DNA from: Curtobacterium sp. MCJR17_055
Lineage (GTDB): Bacteria; Actinomycetota; Actinomycetes; Actinomycetales; Microbacteriaceae
Assembly (NCBI RefSeq): GCF_003224335.1
Contig: NZ_QKLF01000007.1
Coordinates: 18,524 to 82,523 of the forward strand
Direction: 5' to 3'
Length of the DNA stretch: 64,000 bases
Position numbers and translations under genes: made by a program. Below, one piece after another: positions 17,301-25,230 of the stretch. The stretch's first letter is position 1; every line of letters begins with the position of its first letter. The notes beneath the pieces are model-generated. The model ran no database searches and had not been told where the DNA came from. It saw only the letters and a program-made list of their open reading frames with translations.

Positions 17301-18093
17301 CGAGGTCCTTCGTGTCCTCAACGAGACCGGTCGCGACCTCGGCGAACGTCGACACGACGAGCCGGGCGTGCACCGAGAAGCCGGGGATGTGCGCCGTCAG
17401 GCCGCGGAGCCGGTCGATCACCGGGTTCGGGGTGAAGGAGCCGTCCTGCTGGGCGAGGGCGACGAACGACTGCGCGTCGAGGGTGATGCCGAACTGCTCG
17501 CGCAGCGCGTCGGCCAGGCCCGGGTTGAGCACCGGTTCACCGAGCAGCCGGACCTCGAAGTCGCGGCCGTGTCGTCGGATCGCGAGCGGGCGGAGCAGGA
17601 CCGGGCCCCGGTGGTGCTCGTCGCCGTGCTCCCAGTCCGCGATGCCGATGCCGAGCTTGACGGCGTCGATCCCGCGGACGGTGGCGAGCTCGGTGCCCTT
17701 CGCCTCGACGTGTCCGGCGGCGACGCGGGCGGCCCGCAGCGCGACCTCGTCGCGGATCAGGCTCGAGAGCAGCGTGGTCTTGCCGGTGATGAACTGGGCC
17801 AGACCGCCCGGATGCGTCGTCGAGAGTTCGATGCGCGCGCGGGGGTGGTCGGCGAAGTGCACGAGCGGGCTCGTCCCACCGACGCCGGCGAGCTGCTCGC
17901 GCCACGCGTCCCACGCGGGCTCGGCCGCGTTGCCCGCGGTCAGCCGCGGGTCGCCGAGGCTGATCGCGTGCGGGCTCGTGACCTGGAGCTCGGGGCGCAG
18001 CGGGGACTGCTCGTCGGGCAGGTCGGTGCCCTCGACGGGGGCGTCGTCGTTCACGTCGTCCTCATCGTCGGTCGCCCTGTCCACTCTCCACAC
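14302..18093 (-). CDS. giant SF1 helicase-like protein with nuclease-like C-terminus, Walker motifs degenerate
   Basis: The 1263-residue product resembles the AAA_11/AAA_12 SF1 helicases fused to a REase_MTES_1575 (Vsr-like) domain that are common in Microbacteriaceae. The P-loop position (about 328-336) reads LPGTGGTQT instead of GTGKT, so the catalytic Lys is replaced by Gly. The Walker B position (about 852-858) reads ILVDAGA instead of a DE pair. The C-terminal part (about 1144-1263) has VTIETDAS, LRLRPEVLRRLGWHYVRVHAFQLFSDP, matching the end of Vsr-like nucleases with the E-x-D acidic pair kept but an upstream Asp not evident. ATP hydrolysis is therefore doubtful. The GTG start at 18093 is chosen because TACAGT lies six bases upstream. 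Confidence 0.75.
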   Translation of the reverse strand: MWRVDRATDDEDDVNDDAPVEGTDLPDEQSPLRPELQVTSPHAISLGDPRLTAGNAAEPAWDAWREQLAGVGGTSPLVHFADHPRARIELSTTHPGGLAQFITGKTTLLSSLIRDEVALRAARVAAGHVEAKGTELATVRGIDAVKLGIGIADWEHGDEHHRGPVLLRPLAIRRHGRDFEVRLLGEPVLNPGLADALREQFGITLDAQSFVALAQQDGSFTPNPVIDRLRGLTAHIPGFSVHARLVVSTFAEVATGLVEDTKDLAHPVLDALAGNPSAKWQVEQSYHPVEQTPSDERSPETDTLLLDADDEQENVIAQITAGNSIVVKTLPGTGGTQTIVNALGGLVAANKRVLVVSPRRATLRGIAARFGEVHLPGVAVTPATLRRDVVRAIARNEKASRPNLREVDDALVRLRKVLTDYRGALTRTDPDFGVSVLDCLVELSRLSLLPVAPSTTARLSKQSVVSMVTGRARVAETMVSAANLGEFRYGPDDSPWYGARFTSSDGAQRAHATARELDGGALPALLQRAHDLVASTHMRQFTTINELGIYLRLLTEIRDTLDRFLPIVFDRSVSELVAATAPRGEGAPMSSTNRRRLKKLAREYVRPGVHVSDLHEALTRVQQQRVLWQRYVAAGVNPEVPTGIADVQVLFSNVVEDLSRLDEPLGRTSRDQQLANLPIDELVPTIAELAAESDVLHNLQERTELMQTLRDLQLEPLLTDLANRHVPDVQVPAELELAWWQSALETMLESDRALLGANTDMLDRVEADFRLVDDAHAAGVSQGLAWQLAENWKVGLVDWPEESSALKTQLKEGAITSRLLHDSAPHLSRAIAPVWLASPYEVAQIADTMPFDTVILVDAGAVTIAETVGAVRRARQTVVFGDPVTQTPSPFRIAVDPDHRALQVDEETLDALHADSALAKLSTLLPTLSLTRSYRAGGEDLAELVNRRFYGGRIESLPWAGSFLGHGSIALDYVSEGKAVPDPESGAVESVDAEVDRVVRHVIEHARTRPTESLMVITASAKHAVRVEQAVLAAAQGHKDLTEFVIGDRPEPFIVATLEQSVAQSRDRVVFSIGYGRTPHGRVLRDFGPLGKPGGERLLAVAMTRARRSMVIVTCFQPSDIEAERMGHGTVALAEILAEVRARTTAEYVPDDSDPLLVDLARRLEMRGIPVALGHRGKLGLVAAHGGVCVTIETDASLVKGSLRESLRLRPEVLRRLGWHYVRVHAFQLFSDPDRVANTVAQVLGVDRGATQEISIPPVPARR

Positions 18094-18234
18094 CCGCCCA
18101 CTGTAGGCGGAAGCGCTGCGGCACTCTGGCAATGAGCCCGCTGTTTCGGCGTTTCACCCGACCCGGATGCGCTGTGGTGGACCGCCCCGCCGCCGCGCCG
18201 GGGCCGGGAGGCGCGGGTGTGGTACCAACGGTGC

Positions 18235-19107
18235 ATGGCCACCGACGACCGTCCTGTTCCGTCCACCCCTGCCGTGTCCCGGCGTCGATCGGTCCCCGCC
18301 GAGATCTCGCGCTCCTGGCTCCTCGTCGCCGGCACCGCCGCGGAACGCTTCGAGCGGGCCACCCGCTCCCGTGCCGACCAGGTGATCCTGGACATCGAGG
18401 ACGCCGTCGACCCCGCCGCGAAGCCGTCCGCCCGCACCACCGTCGCCGCCTGGCTGGCCGGTGGCGGCGAGGCCTGGGTGCGGATCAACGACGTCACGAC
18501 CGAGTTCTGGGAGGACGACGTCGAGGAGCTCCGCGGCCTGCCCGGGCTGCAGGGCGTGATGCTCGCGAAGACGGAGTCCCCGGCGCAGGTCACCGACACG
18601 TGGCACCGGCTCGGCGGACACACCCCCGTGATCGCGCTGGTCGAATCGGCGCTGGGCATCGAGGAAGCGGTGTCGATCGCCCGCGCGCAGGGGGCGTTCC
18701 GCCTGGCCTTCGGGAGCGGCGACTACCGCCGCGACACCGGCACGAGCGCGGACACCCTCGCGATGGCGTACCCGCGGTCCCGCCTGGTGGTGGCGTCCCG
18801 TGTCGGCGACCTGCCCGGACCGATCGACGGCCCCACCGTCGGTTCCTCGCACCCGATCCTGCGCGAGCAGTCACAGGTCGCGGTGTCGCTCGGCCTGACC
18901 GGCAAGCTCTGCCTGGACACCGAGCAGCTCCCCGTCATCAACGAGGTCATCTCGCCGACCCCGACCGACGTCGCCTGGGCGCAGGACTTCCTCGACGACT
19001 TCGAGGCGCGCGGACGCGTGATCCGCGACGGGTCGGACCTGCCGCGACTCGGACGGGCGCAGAAGATCCAGCGCCTCGCCCAGGCGTTCGGGGTGGAGGC
19101 GCGGTAG
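18235..19107 (+). CDS. CitE-like HpcH/HpaI aldolase/citrate lyase family protein
   Basis: A 290-residue TIM-barrel protein. RSWLLVAGTAAERFERA is the family's substrate-phosphate/CoA contact region, VILDIEDAVDPAAK holds the acidic metal ligand with its usual Asp-Glu-Asp pattern, EAWVRIND follows, and ALVESALGIEEA carries the second Glu ligand. Members cleave or form acyl-CoA bonds (citryl-, malyl- or citramalyl-CoA). The alpha and gamma citrate-lyase subunits are absent, so a stand-alone lyase or thioesterase role is likely. The next gene starts ten bases after its stop. Confidence 0.8.
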   Translation: MATDDRPVPSTPAVSRRRSVPAEISRSWLLVAGTAAERFERATRSRADQVILDIEDAVDPAAKPSARTTVAAWLAGGGEAWVRINDVTTEFWEDDVEELRGLPGLQGVMLAKTESPAQVTDTWHRLGGHTPVIALVESALGIEEAVSIARAQGAFRLAFGSGDYRRDTGTSADTLAMAYPRSRLVVASRVGDLPGPIDGPTVGSSHPILREQSQVAVSLGLTGKLCLDTEQLPVINEVISPTPTDVAWAQDFLDDFEARGRVIRDGSDLPRLGRAQKIQRLAQAFGVEAR

Positions 19108-19117
19108 GAACGGTGCC

Positions 19118-19612
19118 ATGACCTGGTCGAACGTCCCCGGATCCGGACCGCAGCAGCACCCGGGCGCCCGGCAGCACAGCGAGGCCGAGCGCGTCGCGTG
19201 GGAGCAGGGTGCGACGTCGCTGTTCCCGCCGGCGAAGATCGCGGACCGGGTGTCCACCGTCCTGCTCCTGGCGGCCGGCGCGGTCCTCACCGCGATCGCC
19301 GCGGTCGCGGGCGTGATCGCCGTGGCCTCCACGACCGCGTCCTGCGGCGCCGACGACGGCTGCTCCCCCGGCGGGACCGTCGGCGGTGCGGCGATCGCGG
19401 TCGGCGGAGCGTTCGTCATCGGGGTCGTCACGCTCGTGTTCGCGATCCGCGCCTGGATCCGGCGACGGACGTCGTGGTGGATCGCCGGGATCGGCTTCGT
19501 CCTGACCGTCGCCGTCGTCACGTGGGGGACGGTGCTCGTCGTGCAGGCGCTCGACGAGCAGGGCGTCGGCCCGGGGCGCGGCTTCGACACCGCACAACTC
19601 CCCGTCCCCTGA
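19118..19612 (+). CDS. membrane protein of unknown function, three helices
   Basis: A 164-residue protein with a polar N-terminus (about 1-42) and three hydrophobic segments at roughly 45-70, 85-110 and 122-145. Two Cys in STTASCGADDGCSPGG sit in the first extracytoplasmic loop and could form a disulfide. No domain is recognised. It starts ten bases after the CitE-like gene and is probably co-transcribed with it. Confidence 0.7.
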   Translation: MTWSNVPGSGPQQHPGARQHSEAERVAWEQGATSLFPPAKIADRVSTVLLLAAGAVLTAIAAVAGVIAVASTTASCGADDGCSPGGTVGGAAIAVGGAFVIGVVTLVFAIRAWIRRRTSWWIAGIGFVLTVAVVTWGTVLVVQALDEQGVGPGRGFDTAQLPVP

Positions 19613-19668
19613 GCCGCCCTGCGTCCACGGCTGGACGTCCGCCGACCGGCGCGGCGCATGCTGGGCCC

Positions 19669-20550
19669 ATGAAGCAACGAGTCATCGGAGACACGTCCGT
19701 CAGCGCCATCGGACTCGGCGGCATGCCGATGTCCATCGAGGGCCGGCCGGACGAAGCGCGCTCCGTCGCCACCGTCCACGCCGCCCTCGAAGCCGGTGTC
19801 ACCCTCATCGACACCGCCGACGCGTACCACCTCGCCGCCCACGACGAGGTCGGCCACAACGAGGAGCTCATCGCCCGGGCCGTCCGCGAGTACGGCGGGG
19901 ACACGTCGGAGGTGCTCATCGCCACGAAGGGCGGCCACCTGCGGCCGGAACCCGGGGCCTGGGCACAGAACGGCGACCCCGCCTACCTCAAGGAGGCCGC
20001 GAAGGCCTCGGCGAAGCGTCTCGGCGTCGAGGCGATCGGCCTCTACCAGTTCCATCGCCCGGACCCGGCCGTCCCGTACGCGGACTCGGTCGGTGCGCTC
20101 GCCGAACTGCTCGACGAGGGCGTCATCCGCATGGCGGGCATCTCGAACGCCACGGTCGACCAGATCCGGCAGGCGAACGAGGTCCTCGGCGGCCGTCTCG
20201 CATCGGTGCAGAACCGGTTCTCCCCCGTCTTCCGGTCCAGCGAGCCCGAACTCGAGCTCTGCGACGAGCTCGGCATCGCGTTCCTGCCGTGGAGCCCGCT
20301 CGGCGGCATCGCCGGTGCGGCCGACCTCGGCACCACCGCCGAGGACTTCGCCGTCCTCGCCCGGGAGCGGGACGTCACCCCGCAGGTCATCGCGCTCGCG
20401 TGGGAGCTCGCGAAGAGCGACGTCGTCATCCCGATCCCGGGAGCGTCCCGCCCGCAGTCGATCCTCGACTCCGTGACGGCCGCGACCGTGAAGCTCCGTC
20501 CGGAAGAGGTCGAGCGTCTCGACGCGTCGCGTCCGGAGCAGGCCGCGTAG
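19669..20550 (+). CDS. aldo/keto reductase
   Basis: A 293-residue TIM-barrel oxidoreductase. The catalytic tetrad is visible as the Asp and Tyr of LIDTADAYHLA, the Lys of IATKGGH and the His of LYQFHRPDP. The C-terminal NADPH-binding part is VVIPIPGASRPQSI. Substrate cannot be inferred. CATGCT six bases before the ATG suggests a leaderless promoter. Confidence 0.88.
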   Translation: MKQRVIGDTSVSAIGLGGMPMSIEGRPDEARSVATVHAALEAGVTLIDTADAYHLAAHDEVGHNEELIARAVREYGGDTSEVLIATKGGHLRPEPGAWAQNGDPAYLKEAAKASAKRLGVEAIGLYQFHRPDPAVPYADSVGALAELLDEGVIRMAGISNATVDQIRQANEVLGGRLASVQNRFSPVFRSSEPELELCDELGIAFLPWSPLGGIAGAADLGTTAEDFAVLARERDVTPQVIALAWELAKSDVVIPIPGASRPQSILDSVTAATVKLRPEEVERLDASRPEQAA

Positions 20551-20585
20551 GTCCACCGCGCGCCGCGGCGAGCCGACCGGATCGC

Positions 20586-20628
20586 GCACCACGGGCCTCC
20601 CGTCCGGACGACGGGAGGCCCGTGGTGC
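20586..20628. terminator. bidirectional terminator hairpin, GGGAGGCCCG family
   Basis: A perfect 19-bp stem (20586-20604 and 20610-20628) with loop CGGAC lies between the convergent aldo/keto reductase and lipoprotein genes. It has the same core as the hairpin at 2581-2626. Confidence 0.8.
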
Positions 20629-20650
20629 GTCCGTCAGCGGACGGCGCCGC

Positions 20651-21154
20651 TCAGGACGCGCAGGTCGAGTCGAAGTCGGTCCCGGCCGTCTGGACCGCCG
20701 TGGCCGAGTCCTGGAACGCGCCGAGGTCGGCCGACTGCGGGTCCTTCGTGATCGCCTCGAGTCGCGTCACCATGTCGCCGTAGGCGCTCTGGAACGCCTC
20801 GGCCTTGCCCTTGACCTCGGTGTTGCTCACCGCGTCGACACCGGCGTCGATGTCCGCGTCGAGCTCCTTGAGCTTGGCGACCGCGGCGTCGGGGTCGGAC
20901 TGCAGCTTCGTGGCCTCGGACTGCAGCCCCTCGGCCGCCGACCGCACCTTGCTCTCGAAGGCGGCGCACGCGTCGGCCTTGGACTGCGAGCCCGACTGCT
21001 CCTCGGCGGCCTTCGACGGTGCGCTCGAGGACCCGCTCGTGGCGCCCTGACCCTGGGTCCCCTCGGCCGTCGTGCTGCCGCCGGAGGAGCAACCGGCGAG
21101 CAGGACCGCGGCGAGCGCTGCGGTCGCGAGGACGGAGACGTGCTTCGTGGACAT
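20651..21154 (-). CDS. lipoprotein of unknown function
   Basis: The 167-residue product has a lipoprotein signal peptide with lipobox LLAGC (Cys at about 22), a Ser/Gly/Gln-rich linker and a helical domain (about 60-165) with heptad-like spacing and one Cys near each end (ACAAF and DSTCAS) that may pair. It should be anchored on the outer face of the membrane. No family is recognised. Confidence 0.75.
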   Translation of the reverse strand: MSTKHVSVLATAALAAVLLAGCSSGGSTTAEGTQGQGATSGSSSAPSKAAEEQSGSQSKADACAAFESKVRSAAEGLQSEATKLQSDPDAAVAKLKELDADIDAGVDAVSNTEVKGKAEAFQSAYGDMVTRLEAITKDPQSADLGAFQDSATAVQTAGTDFDSTCAS

Positions 21155-21295
21155 GGGATCCCCCCTGGTCGGTGTGGGGCCGCCGACCGGAGGCCCCGTT
21201 CCGCCCCGACAGTACTGATCGGATGCTCAGGGAGTGCGGGACGGCCACCCCCGTCCGCCCAGCCCCGTCTGCCCCGTCCCGTCCGGGGACGCGCG

Positions 21296-21301
21296 TACGG
21301 T
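21296..21301 (+). promoter_or_regulatory. -10 box of the leaderless quinone oxidoreductase gene
   Basis: TACGGT ends six bases before the ATG at 21308. No ribosome-binding site is present. Confidence 0.45.
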
Positions 21302-21307
21302 CGAGGG

Positions 21308-22285
21308 ATGCGTGCCATCACCATCTCCCAGCCCGGCGACGTCGACGTCATGTCCCTCGGTGAGCTCCCCGACCCGGTGCCCGGCGAGGGCGAGGTCCTC
21401 GTCGAGGTCGCGGCGGCCGGCGTCAACAACGCGGACCTGCAGCAGCGCCAGGGGAACTACCCGCCGCCGCCCGGAGCGTCCGACGTGCTCGGGCTCGAGG
21501 TGTCCGGGACGATCCGTGCGCTCGGCACCGGCGTGACGGGCTGGTCCGTCGGAGACCGCGTGTGTGCGCTCCTCAGCGGCGGTGGGTACGCGTCGCTCGC
21601 CGTGGTGCCGGTGGCACAGCTCCTGCCGGTGCCGGACGGGCTGGACCTGGTGTCCGCCGGCGCGCTCCCCGAAGCGGCCTGCACGGTGTACTCGAACATC
21701 GGGATGCTCGCCGGACTCCGGCCGGGGCAGACCCTGCTCGTCCACGGTGGGACCGGGGGCATGGGATCGCACGCAGTGCTCTGGGCGAAGGCCCTCGGCG
21801 CCCGGGTGGTCGCGACGAGCGGTGGCGCGCGGAAGGTCGCGGCCTCCCGCGAGCTCGGCGCGGACCTGGTCGTCGACCACCGCGAGGAGGACTTCGTCGA
21901 GCGTGCCCTGGCCTTCACGGACGGTGTCGGCGTGGACGTCGTCCTCGACGTGGTCGGTCCGTCGTACCTGCACCGCAACCTCGAGGTCCTCGCGCCGAAC
22001 GGGCACCTCGCGATCATCGCCGCCGGGTCCGGGCCGGACGCGACCCTGCCGATCGGCCAGCTCATGCGGAAGCGCGCCTCGGTCAGCGGCACGACCCTGC
22101 GGGCACGACCGGCTGCCGAGAAGGCCGAGATCGTCGCTGCCGTGCGGCGGGACGTGTGGCCGTTCGTCGAGGACGGCCGTGTCCGTCCGGTCGTGGACAC
22201 CGTGCTGCCCCTCGCCGACGCGGCCGAGGCGCACCGGCGTCTGGCGTCCGGCGACGTCGTCGGGAAGCTGCTGCTCGCCGTGTAG
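21308..22285 (+). CDS. NAD(P)H-quinone oxidoreductase, PIG3-type zinc-free MDR family
   Basis: The 325-residue protein has the medium-chain dehydrogenase layout without zinc ligands: an N-terminal catalytic domain with VAAAGVNNADLQQRQGNYPPPPG, the quinone-oxidoreductase signature, and a Rossmann domain with LVHGGTGGMGSHAVLWAKALGARV for NADPH. ALPEAACTVYSNI matches the PIG3 subgroup (TIGR02824). It reduces quinones or enones with NADPH in the cytoplasm. Confidence 0.9.
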   Translation: MRAITISQPGDVDVMSLGELPDPVPGEGEVLVEVAAAGVNNADLQQRQGNYPPPPGASDVLGLEVSGTIRALGTGVTGWSVGDRVCALLSGGGYASLAVVPVAQLLPVPDGLDLVSAGALPEAACTVYSNIGMLAGLRPGQTLLVHGGTGGMGSHAVLWAKALGARVVATSGGARKVAASRELGADLVVDHREEDFVERALAFTDGVGVDVVLDVVGPSYLHRNLEVLAPNGHLAIIAAGSGPDATLPIGQLMRKRASVSGTTLRARPAAEKAEIVAAVRRDVWPFVEDGRVRPVVDTVLPLADAAEAHRRLASGDVVGKLLLAV

Positions 22286-22326
22286 CGGCGGCGGCGGTCA
22301 CACCGTCGACGGCCGTGCCGCCGCTA
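22283..22326. terminator. convergent terminator containing both stop codons
   Basis: The arms TAGCGGCGGC (22283-22292) and GCCGCCGCTA (22317-22326) pair perfectly. The outermost TAG on each strand is the stop codon of the quinone oxidoreductase and of the ABC ATPase gene. Confidence 0.6.
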
Positions 22327-23070
22327 CGCGTGCACGCGCGCCAGGAACGCCCGGAGCGCCGGGTGCTGCGGGGCGTCGAGGACGGCCGCGGGAGCGCCCT
22401 GCTCGACGACCTCGCCCTCGTGCAGGAAGACGATCCGGTCGGCGACGTTCCGGGCGAAGTGCATCTCGTGCGTCGTCATGAGGATCGTCGACCCCTGCTG
22501 CTTGAGCTCGGTGACGAGGTCGAGCACCTCGCCGACGAGCTGCGGGTCGAGGGCGCTCGTCACCTCGTCGAGCAGGAGCAGCTCCGGGTCCGACGCGACG
22601 GCCCGGACGATCGCGACGCGCTGCTGCTGCCCACCCGACAGACGGTCCGGGTACGAAACGGCGAAGTCGCCGAGCCCGATCCGGTCGAGCAGGCGGCGAG
22701 CCGTCGCCTCGGCGTCCGCACGGGAGGCCCGGTGCACCTTGCGCGATGCGAGGGTCACGTTGTCGAGGACGCTCATGTGCGGGAACAGGTTGAACTGCTG
22801 GAAGACGACGCCGATCCGTGCGCGGGTGGCGTCGACGTCGACGCGGGGGTCCGAGACGTCCTGGCCCTGGAGGAGGACCTGCCCGTCGTCGATGCCCTCG
22901 AGCAGGTTCACGGTCTTGAGCAACGTCGACTTGCCGGAGCCGGACGCCCCGATGACGCAGATCACCTCGTGTCGGTGCACGGTCAGGTCGATCCCGCGCA
23001 GGACAGGTCGGTCGCCGAAGGACTTGCGCAACCCACGCAGTTCGAGGACGGGAGCGGTCTGCTCGGTCAC
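22324..23070 (-). CDS. polar amino-acid ABC transporter ATP-binding protein
   Basis: A 248-residue ATPase with Walker A GASGSGKST, Q-loop VFQQFNLFPHM, signature LSGGQQQR, Walker B LLLLDEVTSALD and the switch His in TTHEM. The Q-loop and the overall pattern are those of the PAAT family (HisP/GlnQ). It energises uptake of a polar amino acid. Its ATG overlaps the permease stop by four bases, so translation is coupled. It is the last of a three-gene operon. Confidence 0.92.
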   Translation of the reverse strand: MTEQTAPVLELRGLRKSFGDRPVLRGIDLTVHRHEVICVIGASGSGKSTLLKTVNLLEGIDDGQVLLQGQDVSDPRVDVDATRARIGVVFQQFNLFPHMSVLDNVTLASRKVHRASRADAEATARRLLDRIGLGDFAVSYPDRLSGGQQQRVAIVRAVASDPELLLLDEVTSALDPQLVGEVLDLVTELKQQGSTILMTTHEMHFARNVADRIVFLHEGEVVEQGAPAAVLDAPQHPALRAFLARVHA

Positions 23071-23963
23071 ACCGTGCCTCCGATCTGTTCACGCTGCTGC
23101 TGCTTCCGGGCGACGGCATCCGTGACCCGGATGAGCGGCAGGCTGATGAGGACGAAGAGCAGGCCGGCGACCAGGTAGGGCGTGAAGTTCGTCTGCTCAG
23201 CCTGCGCGATCTGGGCGCTGCGGACGGCGTCGACGGCGCCGAGGATCGAGACGAGCCCGACGTCCTTCTGCATCGACACGAAGTCGTTCATGAGCGCCGG
23301 CGTGACCTTGCGGATCGCCTGCGGCAGCACGACGAGCCGCAGCGTCTGCGCGTGGGACAGGCCGAGCGACCGGGCGGCCAGGCGCTGGGACGGGTGCACC
23401 GCCTCCATGCCGGCGCGGAGCACTTCGGCGACGTACGACGAGTAGGTCAGCACGATCGCGATGGTGCCCCAGAACTCGGGCGCCAGCCGCGGGAAGACCC
23501 CGAGCCCGGGCAGGCCGAACCCGACCAGGTACAGCACGATGATGAGCGGCAGGCCGCGGAACAGGTCCGTGTACCCGGTCGCGAGCATCCGGAGCGGGAA
23601 GAACACCGGGCTCCGCAGGCCGCGGACGACCGCGAGCAGGGTGCCGAGCACGGCGACGCCGATGCTGGCGGCGAACAGGATCCGGACGTTCAGCCAGAGC
23701 CCGAGCAGGATGTCGGGCAGGGTCTCCCACGCCACCTGCGGGTCGAAGAACGACCGCTGCACCGCGGCCCACCCGGGGGTGTTGACCACGCCGACCCAGA
23801 CGAGCGCGACGACCACGAGCGTCGAGACGACGGACACCACGACGGAACGGCGGCCGCGCTGCTGGCGGTAGAGCTGCCGCTCGCGTTCGACCTGGCTGGG
23901 TGCCGGGGCGGCGACGGGCGCGCCCACGCCCGCCGGACCGCCCGCACCGGCGGGCAGGGTCAT
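23067..23963 (-). CDS. polar amino-acid ABC transporter permease
   Basis: The 298-residue permease has a Pro/Ala-rich cytoplasmic N-terminus, a membrane helix at about 40-60 and the HisM/GlnP-type permease domain with TGYTDLFRGLPLIIVLYLV and the EAA loop SLGLSHAQTLRLVVLPQAIRKVTPALMNDFVS. The loop contacts the ATPase. As a single permease it probably forms a homodimer. It starts seven bases after the binding-protein gene. Confidence 0.92.
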   Translation of the reverse strand: MTLPAGAGGPAGVGAPVAAPAPSQVERERQLYRQQRGRRSVVVSVVSTLVVVALVWVGVVNTPGWAAVQRSFFDPQVAWETLPDILLGLWLNVRILFAASIGVAVLGTLLAVVRGLRSPVFFPLRMLATGYTDLFRGLPLIIVLYLVGFGLPGLGVFPRLAPEFWGTIAIVLTYSSYVAEVLRAGMEAVHPSQRLAARSLGLSHAQTLRLVVLPQAIRKVTPALMNDFVSMQKDVGLVSILGAVDAVRSAQIAQAEQTNFTPYLVAGLLFVLISLPLIRVTDAVARKQQQREQIGGTV

Positions 23964-23970
23964 GCCCGCG

Positions 23971-24795
23971 TCACTTCAGGACCGGGGTGTTCGTCTCGGA
24001 GGAGAGCCACTTCGTCTGCAGCTGCTCGAGCGTGCCGTCCTCCTCGAGCGACTCGAGGGCGTCGTCGACCTTGCTCGTCAACGCCGAGTCCTTCGGCAGG
24101 ACGAAGCCGAACTGGTCGCCTGCGTCGTCGGACGGGAACTGCGCCGACACGGTGCCGTCGTCGAGCTGGGCGGCGGACATGTAGAAGGCGGTCGGCAGGT
24201 CGGTGACGATCGCGTCGATCTGGGCCGACTTGAGCGCGAGCACGGCGTCGTCGTTCGAGTTGAACACCTGCGGGGTGACGCCGAGCACGGACTTGACGCT
24301 CTGGATGCTCGTCGACCCGGCGGCGACGCCGATCGTGTCCTGCTTCAGCGCGGCGATGGTCGTGTCACCGGCGGCCTCCGACCCGGTGGTCGTCACGACG
24401 GCCTGCGTGGTCGTGTAGTACGGCGTCGACATGTCGACGGCCTTCTTGCGCTTGGCGTCGATCGAGAACTGCTGGATGTTGAGGTCCCAGTCCTTCGCAC
24501 CAGGGGCGATCGCGCTGTCGAAGGTGCTGCGCTCCCACACGACGTCGCTCTTCGCGTAGCCCATCTCCTCCGCGACGGCGTAGGCCACGGCGGACTCGAA
24601 GCCCTTGCCGGACTCGGGCTGGTTGTCCTCGACCCAGGGCGAGTACGCCGGGTCGCCGGTGGCGATCGTGAGCTTGCCGTCGGTGACGGTGCCGTCGGCG
24701 TTGTCGCTGCTGCCCCCTGCGGAGCATGCGGCGAGGGCGAGCGCGGCGACGGCGGTGGTCGCGACGGCGATGGTCAGGCGGAGGGGACGGGTCAC
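23971..24795 (-). CDS. amino-acid ABC transporter substrate-binding lipoprotein (SBP family 3)
   Basis: The 274-residue protein has a signal peptide with lipobox ALAAC (Cys at about 24) and a family 3 binding domain beginning GKLTIATGDPAYSPWVEDN and including ESAVAYAVAEEMGY and DAIVTDLPTAFYM. It captures the ligand outside the cell and delivers it to the permease. The GTG start at 24795 gives the shortest normal signal peptide. A TACACT box at 24833-24838 may be its -10. The ligand is not identifiable. Confidence 0.9.
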   Translation of the reverse strand: MTRPLRLTIAVATTAVAALALAACSAGGSSDNADGTVTDGKLTIATGDPAYSPWVEDNQPESGKGFESAVAYAVAEEMGYAKSDVVWERSTFDSAIAPGAKDWDLNIQQFSIDAKRKKAVDMSTPYYTTTQAVVTTTGSEAAGDTTIAALKQDTIGVAAGSTSIQSVKSVLGVTPQVFNSNDDAVLALKSAQIDAIVTDLPTAFYMSAAQLDDGTVSAQFPSDDAGDQFGFVLPKDSALTSKVDDALESLEEDGTLEQLQTKWLSSETNTPVLK

Positions 24796-24901
24796 GGTCT
24801 GGCCTTCGTCAGGGGGAACAGGGCAGGACCCGAGTGTACTGGGCCGTGGGATACCAACGACCGGTCGACGCGGTTCCTGCCCTGCCGACGCTCGGCTGGT
24901 G

Positions 24902-25144
24902 TCAGCGACGCCGACGCTCGTTGATCGCCGCGCCGGTGTAGGTGATCGCCAGGAACATCGCCGCACTCGCCGCGAGCCCCGCGACCCAACGGTCGGACGC
25001 CGGCGGGCTGGTCATGACGGCAACGCTGACCGCGACCGACGACGCGCTCACCGGGAGTGCGACCGGGAGCCGGAGCAGCAGGCCGACGGCGGCGATCAGC
25101 GCCGCAGCAGCGACGGCTGCAGCACCGGTTCGAAGTCGTGCCAT
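24902..25144 (-). CDS. small membrane protein of unknown function
   Basis: An 80-residue protein with two hydrophobic segments (about 6-30 and 34-72, the second possibly two short helices) and a basic end INERRRR. The ATG has a GGGAGGAA site, and a well-formed promoter lies at 25191-25220, which supports a real gene. No domain is recognised. Confidence 0.65.
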   Translation of the reverse strand: MARLRTGAAAVAAAALIAAVGLLLRLPVALPVSASSVAVSVAVMTSPPASDRWVAGLAASAAMFLAITYTGAAINERRRR

Positions 25145-25190
25145 GGGCGGTTCCTCCCGTTGTGATCCTGGCCGGACGGCCAGCGATGCC

Positions 25191-25220
25191 AACGTAGGAC
25201 CGCCTCCTTCACGGGGTCAA
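25191..25220 (-). promoter_or_regulatory. promoter of the small membrane protein gene
   Basis: On the minus strand TTGACC (25215-25220) and TACGTT (25191-25196) are separated by 18 bases, a near-consensus housekeeping promoter. Confidence 0.55.
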
Positions 25221-25230
25221 GTACAGTACA

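Noticed and set aside
15079..18135. A 1018-codon plus-strand frame opposite the helicase-like gene
   Set aside because: Composition is Val/Gly/Arg/Glu-rich without any motif, mirroring the codon bias of the minus-strand gene.
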